A model generated the notes under the pieces. It was not told the origin of the DNA and did no database searches. It saw only the letters and a list, made by a program, of their open reading frames with translations. The translations under genes and the position numbers were made by a program. From Roridomyces roridus (Eukaryota; Basidiomycota; Agaricomycetes; Agaricales; Mycenaceae), in the NCBI GenBank assembly GCA_029378245.1, contig JARKIF010000301.1:1-31733 (forward strand): 31,733 nt of DNA, read 5' to 3'. Within the stretch, counting starts at the first letter, position 1. Every line of letters starts with the position of its first letter. Shown here in pieces: positions 22,836 to 31,418 of this stretch.

Positions 22836-23310
22836 TGTCACGCGCTGACCTATTTGCGCACGTGACAACGCCAAATAAACCAGATAAGCATTGGCGCCGT
22901 ACAGCGTTAAAGTCCTGGGAACCCCGTCTCGATCGGATTGAGGAAGAAGCCGAGGAAGACATTATTTAAAGACGTGGGATAGTTTCATATTTATGAACGA
23001 CAGCATGGATGTGGGAAGGAGTTTCCGATCAGTGAACTGTCCGATCATGACAGGCTTCTATGAAGGACACGGTGGAGACACGACAATAGGAGAAGACAAA
23101 GGCGCGGGACAATAGCGCATGTTGGACACCAGGACAATTAGTGTAGCATCGTAGATCTATTCCTCATAGTATAAAAGCAGTAGCTAGTCGTCGTATTCTG
23201 TACTCTCTCCTAGACTTTTATTCAGTTCATTTTACGAGCTTTAGTAGCGCACTACCCAATCCACAGCATCTTACCGCTGTTGGACGCGTGAAACAAGTCT
23301 TGTCGTGACA
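22836..23310 (+). repeat. 5' LTR (475 bp)
   Basis: It starts TGTCACG and ends CGTGACA, a 7-bp perfect terminal inverted repeat of the TG...CA type. U3 runs to about 23210. A TATA box lies at 23170-23177 and the inferred transcript start is 23211. The first ~32 bp form a second inverted repeat around CACGTG (22859-22864). Confidence 0.97.
23170..23177 (+). promoter_or_regulatory. LTR TATA box
   Basis: TATAAAAG lies 41 bp upstream of the segment that should be the RNA 5' end under the self-priming model. The identical copy in the 3' LTR lies at 29350-29357 and could drive transcription out into the downstream NLR-like fragment. Confidence 0.7.
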
Positions 23311-23311
23311 T

Positions 23312-23323
23312 AATAAAAGTCTA
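23312..23323 (+). promoter_or_regulatory. Self-priming primer-binding site
   Basis: AATAAAAGTCTA, one base inside the 5' LTR boundary, is the exact reverse complement of TAGACTTTTATT at 23211-23222 within the LTR. No tRNA-type site beginning TGG follows the LTR. In Tf1, the 5' end of the element's own RNA anneals to such a site and primes reverse transcription after RNase H cleavage. The same mechanism is inferred here. Confidence 0.75.
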
Positions 23324-23813
23324 CCCTCATACCACTCTTACCTTCCCCCCCGACCTATCCTTTCCATACGCCTCGGCGTCCCTCCCCCACTACTTGGATT
23401 CTCGTAATTGAAGATCCACTCATACCACAAGCGTCACGTCGTTAAATCGCGACGTTAAACAAGCGCCAATCTCTGGTCGAACTATTTTGATAGACAGTCG
23501 CTGTGCTACGGGAAACGTTGAGTCCGTCCCCGCACAATAGCAGACGTTGGCGTTCGGGTGGCAATCTTCGGAGAGTACCCTCGCGCAGATACCGGGAGAG
23601 TCGTAGAAGGCCCGGGTCTGTTCTATCGGCAAGCGTTCCGACCGAGAAACCCACCACCGGCTTCGTGCCGCTCCTACCCAAGCCGCGACGGCGTTTCGCG
23701 CACCATCATCTTCCTCTTCCGGCACCTCTAGCCGTGAAGCCAACTCCGTAGCAGACCAACTCTTGGCTGTTTCCTCCACCACCCACCACACCTTCCACAC
23801 CGCCGCCCCTGCC

Positions 23814-24923
23814 ATGTCCCATCACGGCAGTCCCATCCATTACGACCAGCCTCAGGCGGTCTACTCCCCCCACCCCCAAATTTACCCATCCCGCCCTCCT
23901 ACCCGCTCTCCCCCTCGCCCTCTTCCCACCCGACCCGATTCCATCCCCGCCCAGCATGGCCTGACTGAGTTACTTCAGGCCCTCCCCCCACGCCCGGCAC
24001 CAGCAAGGATGACGCTGGCCCGGCTTCCCCCGCCGTTTGACGGCAACGACAAATCCAAGTGGGAAACTTGGATCGACAGTGTCACGACCTACCTTGTGGC
24101 ATACGAACACGATTTTAATACGGATCATAGACGTATTTTCTTCGTGCTCTCGTTGTTGGGCAACGAGAAGAGTTCTCCGTGTCCGGCCGCCAACTGGTCA
24201 CGGAACTGGAAGGCGAAGCACGTTCGCCTTGGTCAACTCCGTCCCTCCTTCGAGGAGTTTATGACGGAGTTGGAGTCGACATTTGCGGATCAGAATGTCA
24301 AGGAGACGGCGCTGTTGCGCCTGATGAACACTCGGCAGGGTAGCTCCACCCTGGCCGACTTCCTTCAGTCGTTCGAGCTGAACGCTGAGCAGGCGGGCTA
24401 CGCGCCTGGAAACGAGCTCCATGACACGTTCTTGTGTCAGGCGCTGGAAATCCTGGTCTCGGACCAGGTACGCAAACAGCTTTATGCTGGTGGCGTTGCG
24501 ATCCCGGGGACGTACCCGGGATTGAAAAGCCGGTTGATGACAATCAACGGCATCATTGGGCGCGGGAAGCTCATCAACTCTCGCTGGGGAGCGGGAGGTG
24601 GAATGTTTTGGACGCCGGCGCAGCAGCAGCCGCTGCCCAAATTCCCCAAGGCCACGGCACTGGTGCCGCCGCCAAGGCCCCAGGGGACAGCCCCCCATCT
24701 GGCCACCCGGGTCACTCCTGGAAACCCGGCGCCAATGGACGTCGATCGAACGCGGCAGGCCGTGTTCAAGTGTTACAACTGTGGCAAGGAGGGCCACATG
24801 AAGCGGGAGTGCCCGGAGCCTCCCAAGAAAAAGTTTAATATCCGGTCGATCAAGACCGAAGACTATACGCAGGAGGACCTGCAGGCTCTCGCGACCATAC
24901 TCCGCGAGAAGGGTTTTTGTTAG
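23814..24923 (+). CDS. gag: Gag (nucleocapsid with CCHC zinc knuckle)
   Basis: The first ATG of this frame is at 23814 and gives 369 residues. The N-terminus is rich in Pro and His. A retrotransposon-Gag capsid-like domain starts around PPPFDGNDKSKWETWID and runs through FADQNVKETALLRLMNTRQ. A CX2CX4HX4C zinc knuckle (C320, C323, H328, C333) near the C-terminus should bind element RNA. The frame ends TAG at 24921-24923, four codons past the start of the slippery sequence. Gag assembles the virus-like particle in which reverse transcription takes place. The leader from the inferred RNA start is ~600 nt. Confidence 0.93.
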   Translation: MSHHGSPIHYDQPQAVYSPHPQIYPSRPPTRSPPRPLPTRPDSIPAQHGLTELLQALPPRPAPARMTLARLPPPFDGNDKSKWETWIDSVTTYLVAYEHDFNTDHRRIFFVLSLLGNEKSSPCPAANWSRNWKAKHVRLGQLRPSFEEFMTELESTFADQNVKETALLRLMNTRQGSSTLADFLQSFELNAEQAGYAPGNELHDTFLCQALEILVSDQVRKQLYAGGVAIPGTYPGLKSRLMTINGIIGRGKLINSRWGAGGGMFWTPAQQQPLPKFPKATALVPPPRPQGTAPHLATRVTPGNPAPMDVDRTRQAVFKCYNCGKEGHMKRECPEPPKKKFNIRSIKTEDYTQEDLQALATILREKGFC

Positions 24924-24955
24924 GGCGCCCGGTCAAGGCCGAACCGGTGTGCCCT
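24911..24955 (+). promoter_or_regulatory. -1 ribosomal frameshift signal between gag and pol
   Basis: GGGTTTT at 24911-24917 fits the X XXY YYZ slippery pattern in the gag frame (G GGT TTT). After a 4-nt spacer, 24922-24933 pairs with 24943-24955. This gives 12 bp, including one G-U, with a single bulged T and a 9-nt loop. The gag stop lies at the base of the stem. Pol is open in exactly the -1 frame, and its first in-frame ATG comes only at 25166. Confidence 0.8.
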
Positions 24956-27900
24956 CCCGTATCTATTATCCATGGACAGTATACGCCGCTAGAGGCGGTA
25001 ACGGACAGCACGAACAATGTGCAAAATAGCGTACCTGTAAATTATGTAGAAAAAACTAGCCTACAACGTAGTATACAAGAATTTCTTGTAGGCGAAGTAC
25101 AAAAGCCACAAAAAATACGTATCTTGGAGAACCAGAATAGGAAACGTAATTTAAAAAATCAACGCATGGATGCAAAGAACAAGCGCTGGAGCGCTTTTAA
25201 AAAGGCCCCTGGAACCCAAACCAGTGATAAAAATAGTGAGAAGAAAAAGGGCGACGATGTCGCGGAGGCTCAATCCTCGAAAGAGGAGGTAGCGCCTAAG
25301 CATACACGGGTGCCATTTGGTCTCAGGAAGAAGGAGGCTGCACAATGGATCGCACGCCGTGCTATGGGAGAAACGGAACAACGCTTGGCTCAGGAGCTGC
25401 GTGAGTTCCAACGGCAACGTGTCCACCACGAGATGTTGGTGGCAGTCCAGCTGGAAACACTGGACACAGGGAAAACACGTTCCATTCGTGCGTTGCTGGA
25501 CAACGGGTGTACCACCACGTGCATGGACAGGGACTATGCCAAGGCCGAAGGCTTCGAGCTTAAAAAACTCGACATGCCGATTGTGGCCAGGAATGCCGAC
25601 GGGACCGAGAACACAAAAGGCAAGATCACTCATTATGTGGAAATGATCATGTCTATCGGCCCGCATGTTGAAAGACAAAAATTCCTGATCACGGGCTTAG
25701 GCAAAGCACGTATGTTCATTGGGTACGACTGGTTGTTTAAACACAACCCAGAGATCAACTGGCGGGACCAGACGATGAAGTTTAGCCGATGTCCGGCTGA
25801 GTGTGGCATGACCGGACTAGAAGCCGGAAAAGGTGTCACACGGGAGGAAGCGGTGGAAGAAGGCGAATCGATCCTATTGGTCGATTTCGCGCCTGTTGTG
25901 GAGCTGCGGAGCAAGGCAACACAGGCACAGCAGATGGCCGAACAGGCTTCGGTAGAAAAAGAAAAATTGACGGAAGACAAGATCCCGGAGCAATATCGGG
26001 AGTACGTCAAGGTTTTCGCAAAAGAGTCTTTTGACTCATTGCCGGAAAAGCGACCTTGGGATCATGCGATCGAACTAACGCCCGGATCAAAGGCTGTCGA
26101 TTGCAAGATCTATCCACTCTCGTTAAGCGAACAAGAAAAGCTGAACGAGTTTCTTGAAGAGAATCTCAAGAGTGGACGGATCAGACCATCCAAGTCGCCG
26201 ATGGCCTCGGCATTTTTCTTTATTAAAAAGAAGGACGGGTCCCTTCGACCGGTACAGGATTACCGGAAGCTCAACGAGATGACGGTGAAGAACAAGTACC
26301 CGTTGCCTCTAATCTCGGAGCTGGTCAACAAACTCCGAGGAGCAAGATTCTTCTCCAAGCTTGACATACGTTGGGGTTACAACAACGTACGGATCAAAGA
26401 AGGAGATGAATGGAAAGCGGCTTTTCGGACCAATCGGGGATTGTTCGAGCCGCTCGTGATGTTCTTTGGGTTGACCAATTCACCGGCCACGTTCCAAACA
26501 ATGATGAACGACATTCTTCGGGATCTCATCAACGAGGGCCATGTGATCGTCTACCTGGATGACATCTTAATTTACACGGACTCCCTGGAGGAGCATAGAC
26601 GGATGGTGTCACGCGTCCTGGAGACGTTAGAGAAGAATAAATTATTCTTGAAACCCGAGAAATGTGAATTCGAGAAGACAGAGATCGAATACCTCGGGGT
26701 AATTATTTCCCACAACTCCATGCGGATGGACCCGGTGAAAATCAAAGGGATCATGGAGTGGCCCATGCCAAAGAACGTCAAGCAAGTGCAGGCGTTCCTG
26801 GGCTTTGTTAACTTTTATCGGCGATTTGTCCGCGGCTTTGCCGACATCGCCAGGCCCCTCACTAAGCTGACGGGGAAGGTTGCGTGGTCCTGGGGACCGG
26901 AACAGGAGGCGGCGATCAACAAGTTGAAGGAACGGATCGCAGAGGATGTCGTATTGGCTTTGCCAACAGACGACGGGGAATATCGGCTTGAGGCCGATGC
27001 GTCGGACGGAGCAGTTGGAGCAGTGCTCAGCCAACTCCAGGAAGGAGTGTGGAGGCCTGTCGCTTTCATGTCCCACGGCATGAGCGATACCGAAAGGAAT
27101 TACGAGATCTATGACAAAGAAATGCTCGCAATCATGCTCGCTCTTGATGAGTGGAGGCAATTCCTACTCGGTGCAAGGCACACGTTCGAGGTTCTGACGG
27201 ATCACAAGAACCTCCAGTACTTCAAAAAGCCGCAGAAAATCAATCGTCGGCAGGCACGATGGATCATCGAGTTGTCGCAGTACGACTTCTCGTTACGGCA
27301 CCGGCCCGGAGCTTTGAATAAGCAGGCCGATTTATTATCCCGCAGGGCGGATCATGACCAGGGGAAGGAAGATAATCAGGAAATTGTCTTGCTTAAACCC
27401 GAATATTTCCGAGCGCAGGAGATCACGCTCGAAGGCGTTGAGAAGGATCTTTTGGAAGAGATCCGATCGGAACGCAAGAGGGACGGCAGCGTGAGGTCTG
27501 CCTTATTGAAGAAGCTCCCTAGATGGGAGGAGGAGGACGGCATTGTGTACTACAATGGCCTTATTTACGTTCCGCGTAACACGGAACTTAGAAATAAAAT
27601 TATTGGACTCCATCACGATCCGGCGATCGTGGGACACCCCGGAGGGAACCGGACCCAGGAACTCGTTGAACGAAATTACTGGTGGCCGAAACTCGGCAAC
27701 AATGTTTCCGAGTATGTAAAATCGTGCGAAGCGTGTCAGAGGTCACGAGTTCTTCGGCACAAGCAGGGCAAGCTGAACCCGCACAAGATTGCGGAAGGTC
27801 CCTGGCAGATCATTTCGATGGACTTGATCGGGCCGCTGCCGATTAGCAACGGCCACAACGCGATTCAAGTCTGGGTGGACACTTTCAGCAAGATGATTCA

Positions 27901-29149
27901 CGTGGAACCCACGACCATGGAGATCACGGCTGAAGGAGTTGCGCGTTTGACACGCGACCGTGTGATTAGATATCACGGGGTACCCCGAAAGATCATCTCG
28001 GATCGGGATCCGAGATATGTAGGAGGCTTTATGAGGGAGCTCAATAAGATCCTGGGGATCGAAATGAACCCGAGTACGGCACACCATCCGATAACCGACG
28101 GGCAGACGGAACGGATGAACCAGGAGATCGAGAAATATCTCCGCATATTTATCAATTATCACCAGACGGACTGGGCCGAGTGGCTCTCCCTGGCGGAGTT
28201 CTGTTACAACGACAAGGCCAGTTCAGCAACGAAGGCCTCGCCGTTCTATTTAAATACCGGCTATCACCCTTGGAAAGGGATCGAGAACGCCGTGGAGACG
28301 AGGAACGAGGCGGCCGACGAGTTCGGCAAGAAAATGAAAAAGATCCGCGATGAGGCGACCGTGGCATTAGAAAAAACACAGAAAACGATGGAAAAAACAT
28401 ATAATCTACGACGGCGACCAGCGCCGGTATTTAAAAAGGGAGACAAGGTCTGGATTGAGGCGACGAATATCCAGACGGATAGACCCTCAAAGAAGCTGGG
28501 AGATAGGAGGCTCGGGCCGTACGAAGTCCTGGAGAAAGTCGGAGCGTCATCCTATAGGTTGAAATTGCCGAGCACGGACAAGTCACATCCGGTGTTCAAC
28601 GAGGCGATTCTCACACCATATACGGAACCACCCGAGAATCGAAGGGAGAAGCGGCCGCCGCCGAAAATCATATCCGGCGAAGAGGAGTACGAGGTGGAGG
28701 AGATGCTGAAACACCGCAAGATGGGACGCGGGTTTCAATATTTAATAAAGTGGAAGAATTATCCGATGGGAGAAAGGACGTGGGAACCATCGCGTAACTT
28801 GACGCATGCAAAGAAGCTGTTAGATAAATATAACAGGGAACACAGCATTGACGTCAGGGCGCTACCCACGCTCCCGGCTGGATTTTGGGACGGCGAATGC
28901 AAGAGATTCGTCCCAAAGGAGGAGTCCCAACCATATTTAAAGAAGAAATTATTTATTCACGATGAAAATCGTTTTGTCGACATCGACGAGGACGTCGATC
29001 CTAGAGAGGGGGTAATGTCACGCGCTGACCTATTTGCGCACGTGACAACGCCAAATAAACCAGATAAGCATTGGCGCCGTACAGCGTTAAAGTCCTGGGA
29101 ACCCCGTCTCGATCGGATTGAGGAAGAAGCCGAGGAAGACATTATTTAA
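24917..29149 (+). CDS. pol: Pol polyprotein (protease, RT, RNase H, integrase, chromodomain)
   Basis: There are 1,410 codons in the -1 frame relative to gag, numbered here from the slippery site. The aspartic protease loop is at 195-197 and reads D-N-G instead of the usual D-T/S-G. The reverse transcriptase has its catalytic YLDD at 546-549. RNase H acidic residues are D694, E735 and D762. The integrase has an HHCC zinc finger (H900, H907, C937, C940) and catalytic D969, D1029 and E1065 with the classic 35-residue D-E spacing. A GPY motif lies at 1200-1202. A chromodomain spans ~1255-1310 (YEVEEML, then YLIKWKNY and TWEP), which would tether integration to modified chromatin. The last ~44 codons lie inside the 3' LTR. 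Expression is expected as a Gag-Pol fusion. Confidence 0.96.
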   Translation: MLGRPVKAEPVCPPVSIIHGQYTPLEAVTDSTNNVQNSVPVNYVEKTSLQRSIQEFLVGEVQKPQKIRILENQNRKRNLKNQRMDAKNKRWSAFKKAPGTQTSDKNSEKKKGDDVAEAQSSKEEVAPKHTRVPFGLRKKEAAQWIARRAMGETEQRLAQELREFQRQRVHHEMLVAVQLETLDTGKTRSIRALLDNGCTTTCMDRDYAKAEGFELKKLDMPIVARNADGTENTKGKITHYVEMIMSIGPHVERQKFLITGLGKARMFIGYDWLFKHNPEINWRDQTMKFSRCPAECGMTGLEAGKGVTREEAVEEGESILLVDFAPVVELRSKATQAQQMAEQASVEKEKLTEDKIPEQYREYVKVFAKESFDSLPEKRPWDHAIELTPGSKAVDCKIYPLSLSEQEKLNEFLEENLKSGRIRPSKSPMASAFFFIKKKDGSLRPVQDYRKLNEMTVKNKYPLPLISELVNKLRGARFFSKLDIRWGYNNVRIKEGDEWKAAFRTNRGLFEPLVMFFGLTNSPATFQTMMNDILRDLINEGHVIVYLDDILIYTDSLEEHRRMVSRVLETLEKNKLFLKPEKCEFEKTEIEYLGVIISHNSMRMDPVKIKGIMEWPMPKNVKQVQAFLGFVNFYRRFVRGFADIARPLTKLTGKVAWSWGPEQEAAINKLKERIAEDVVLALPTDDGEYRLEADASDGAVGAVLSQLQEGVWRPVAFMSHGMSDTERNYEIYDKEMLAIMLALDEWRQFLLGARHTFEVLTDHKNLQYFKKPQKINRRQARWIIELSQYDFSLRHRPGALNKQADLLSRRADHDQGKEDNQEIVLLKPEYFRAQEITLEGVEKDLLEEIRSERKRDGSVRSALLKKLPRWEEEDGIVYYNGLIYVPRNTELRNKIIGLHHDPAIVGHPGGNRTQELVERNYWWPKLGNNVSEYVKSCEACQRSRVLRHKQGKLNPHKIAEGPWQIISMDLIGPLPISNGHNAIQVWVDTFSKMIHVEPTTMEITAEGVARLTRDRVIRYHGVPRKIISDRDPRYVGGFMRELNKILGIEMNPSTAHHPITDGQTERMNQEIEKYLRIFINYHQTDWAEWLSLAEFCYNDKASSATKASPFYLNTGYHPWKGIENAVETRNEAADEFGKKMKKIRDEATVALEKTQKTMEKTYNLRRRPAPVFKKGDKVWIEATNIQTDRPSKKLGDRRLGPYEVLEKVGASSYRLKLPSTDKSHPVFNEAILTPYTEPPENRREKRPPPKIISGEEEYEVEEMLKHRKMGRGFQYLIKWKNYPMGERTWEPSRNLTHAKKLLDKYNREHSIDVRALPTLPAGFWDGECKRFVPKEESQPYLKKKLFIHDENRFVDIDEDVDPREGVMSRADLFAHVTTPNKPDKHWRRTALKSWEPRLDRIEEEAEEDII
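29003..29012 (+). promoter_or_regulatory. Polypurine tract
   Basis: AGAGAGGGGG ends three bases (TAA) before the 3' LTR. It is the expected RNase H-resistant primer for plus-strand DNA. It lies within the pol reading frame. Confidence 0.75.
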
Positions 29150-29490
29150 AGACGTGGGATAGTTTCATATTTATGAACGACAGCATGGATGTGGGAAGGA
29201 GTTTCCGATCAGTGAACTGTCCGATCATGACAGGCTTCTATGAAGGACACGGTGGAGACACGACAATAGGAGAAGACAAAGGCGCGGGACAATAGCGCAT
29301 GTTGGACACCAGGACAATTAGTGTAGCATCGTAGATCTATTCCTCATAGTATAAAAGCAGTAGCTAGTCGTCGTATTCTGTACTCTCTCCTAGACTTTTA
29401 TTCAGTTCATTTTACGAGCTTTAGTAGCGCACTACCCAATCCACAGCATCTTACCGCTGTTGGACGCGTGAAACAAGTCTTGTCGTGACA
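29016..29490 (+). repeat. 3' LTR (475 bp)
   Basis: It is identical to the 5' LTR over the full length I compared. The first 134 bp also encode the C-terminus of Pol up to the stop at 29147-29149. The LTR ends CGTGACA and is followed by the CGGAC target duplication. Confidence 0.97.
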
Positions 29491-29495
29491 CGGAC
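29491..29495. repeat. Target-site duplication, right (CGGAC)
   Basis: This is the second copy of CGGAC. The NLR-like reading frame resumes directly after it at 29496. Confidence 0.95.
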
Positions 29496-31418
29496 AAGAA
29501 GTCCAGTCTCGACATTTCGATCGAGCTGTCCCTCTCAAGTCCTCGGGTATCCGCCCTGCCAAACGCCATGCACCTCTTGAGTCTACTCTCCATCCTCCCC
29601 GACGGGTTGGCGGATTCAGACCTCCAACAGAGCGATATCGTACCCATCGAGGACATACTCACCTGTAAAGCAACTCTGCTTCGCACGTCTCTGGGATACG
29701 TGACCTCGGATCATCCTCCACGCCTCAAGCTCCTCGCCCCAATCCGCGAATACCTGGCGAAGATGTATCCGCCCATGCACTCGCACGTGCATTCTCTCCA
29801 GGAGCACTTCCACCAGTTGCTCAAGATATATTCGAACAACTTTGGCTACGCAGCTGGAGCGTCTGCGGTAAAGCGTTTGACGTCCAACCGCGGCAATCTT
29901 CGCAGTGTACTTTTACTGGGACTCAATCCGATGAACAATCCGGATCAAATTAAAGCCACCGTCGAGGCTGTCATCGCGCTCAATCATTTCAACCGACTTA
30001 CTGGACAAGGGGGGAGCGATACCATGAGGAGGCTCCCAGCGGCGTTGACAAATTTGCGGGACGATGATTTGGATGCCCGATTCGTCACCGAGATCCTCAA
30101 CTCTTGGCTGATAAATCCTCAACGGGACGCTGAATCTTTCATTGCGGACGGACAACGCGCATTGTCGAGGATGAATAATCCTACTCTCGAATGTGAGTTT
30201 TTATTTCCATCTGAATTTCAGAGTACTACCCATCTAACGACGACGACGTTCAGCCGCGTTCATTTCCCAGGTCGGCGAATACTACCGCGTCCATCGAAAT
30301 GAGTTTTCCCTGGCGAGAAACCATTTTGAACGCGCGATAGCATTGGGCGCAGTCAGTGGTGACACCAACACCCGGTGCAGCTCGCACGTCAGATTCGCGT
30401 GGCTTCTCTGGCAAGAGGGGAATTATACGGAAAGTCAAATCCACAGCCAGGAAGCACAGCGGCTGGCTGAACTCGCTGGTTCACTATTCCCTCAAATCCG
30501 AGCGCTGCACATTGAAGCCATGGCGTGCATATGTCTCGCCGACTACAAGCGCAGCGCCTCTCTTTGTCAGAGAGCCCGAACCTTGCTCGATTTGTGTGGC
30601 ATCACGGAGGGAATTGCGGTTATGAGTCTCATGAATGCGGAAGCTGAGATCACGCTCCTCAAGACCGAATACGGTGCCGCGCGGGAAATTCAAGCTGAGA
30701 TCGTCAGCAGGAGTTCCGCAGACGGACCCCCTTTAGCTTGGCGTTCGCGCAACTCAATATCGCATCCATCGATTCCATCATCGGGGCATCGAGCGACGAG
30801 GTTTTGAAGAATATCAACGGTGCACGGTCCTTGTTTCGCACCGTAACCGTCCCGACGGGTCTCGCGTACTGCGACATGGTCGAAGCGGACTTGAATCTTC
30901 GCGAGGGGAACTTTGTGGCGGCGAGGTCAGTCCTCGAGAAGAACTTTGTCGCGTACTACGGGAAGAGCAGCGACTTTACGATGTACTGTCTCGAACGACT
31001 GGGCGATCCCACTCCCTGGGGCTCCAGGGAACGAGTTTCGTCGACTTGGACATTCGTATTCATGGCGCAAGCAGCTCAAGCGGGTAGGAAATTGGAGCTA
31101 CTCGTAGCCCTTCGATGTCTCGGGGATGTCTTCGTTTCCGTGGCAGATACGCGGACGGGCGAATATCTTTTTCGCGTCGCCTTGGACGGATTCGCGCGTA
31201 TGGATATTCACCGAAGGAGAGCCGAGTGCTTGCAGCGGTTGGGAGACATTTTCGTCGCTAGAGGAGATCGAGTCGGCGCGGTGGAGGTTTGGAAGGAGGC
31301 GCGTTCACTTTTTGAGCGGTCGATGCAGTTCAAGAATGTGGATCAGATCGACGCAAAATTGGGCCGTGTGGAGGCCGTTGAGGAATTGGATGGGAGTGCT
31401 GAGTGGGTACAAGTATGA

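Larger units (their letters stand above)
22836..29490 (+). mobile_element. Complete Ty3/Gypsy chromovirus LTR retrotransposon (Tf1/sushi-like)
   Basis: The 6,655-bp element consists of a 475-bp LTR, a self-complementary primer-binding site, gag, pol in the -1 frame, a polypurine tract and a 475-bp LTR, flanked by CGGAC. The order protease, RT, RNase H, integrase, chromodomain defines a chromovirus. The two LTRs are identical at every position I compared, offset by exactly 6,180 bp. Both main frames are open, so the copy is young and may be autonomous, subject to a D-N-G protease motif. It sits in the same orientation as the NLR-like gene it interrupts. Confidence 0.97.
21308..31418 (+). pseudogene. 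NLR-like gene (helical N-terminus, NB-ARC, TPR) split by a retrotransposon
   Basis: Exons are 21308-21451, 21499-21635, 21690-21828, 21876-22007, 22055-22510, 22557-22835 continuing at 29496-30192, and 30254-31418. Residues ~1-180 form a helical domain resembling the four-helix MLKL/HeLo-like N-termini of agaricomycete NLRs (inference). NB-ARC follows: Walker A GPGGIGKTS at residues 230-238, Walker B LLVLDNF with Asp ~305, a RGAERP block and TDNLPLAV. The C-terminus, FERAIALGA to RLGDIFVARGD, is TPR-like. The element plus one target copy is 6,660 bp, so the frame resumes exactly downstream. A second break lies at the five-C run 30727-30731, where one base appears missing. With both defects discounted the product would be ~1,049 residues. 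As it stands, translation ends 9 residues into the LTR, giving ~438 residues without TPR. Such proteins are thought to trigger regulated cell death or non-self recognition. Confidence 0.88.

Noticed and set aside
22836..22970. Open frames within the LTR on both strands
   Set aside because: These are shadows of the Pol C-terminus, which overlaps the LTR, and appear twice only because the LTRs are identical.
23763..23813. Upstream extension of gag from a TTG codon
   Set aside because: Eukaryotic initiation there is unlikely; the first ATG of the frame is 23814.
30674..30736. Intron to explain the frame change in the TPR region
   Set aside because: GT-AG pairs ending at TTTAG (30736) either give the wrong phase or are too short, and they would delete family sequence. 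A single missing C fits better.
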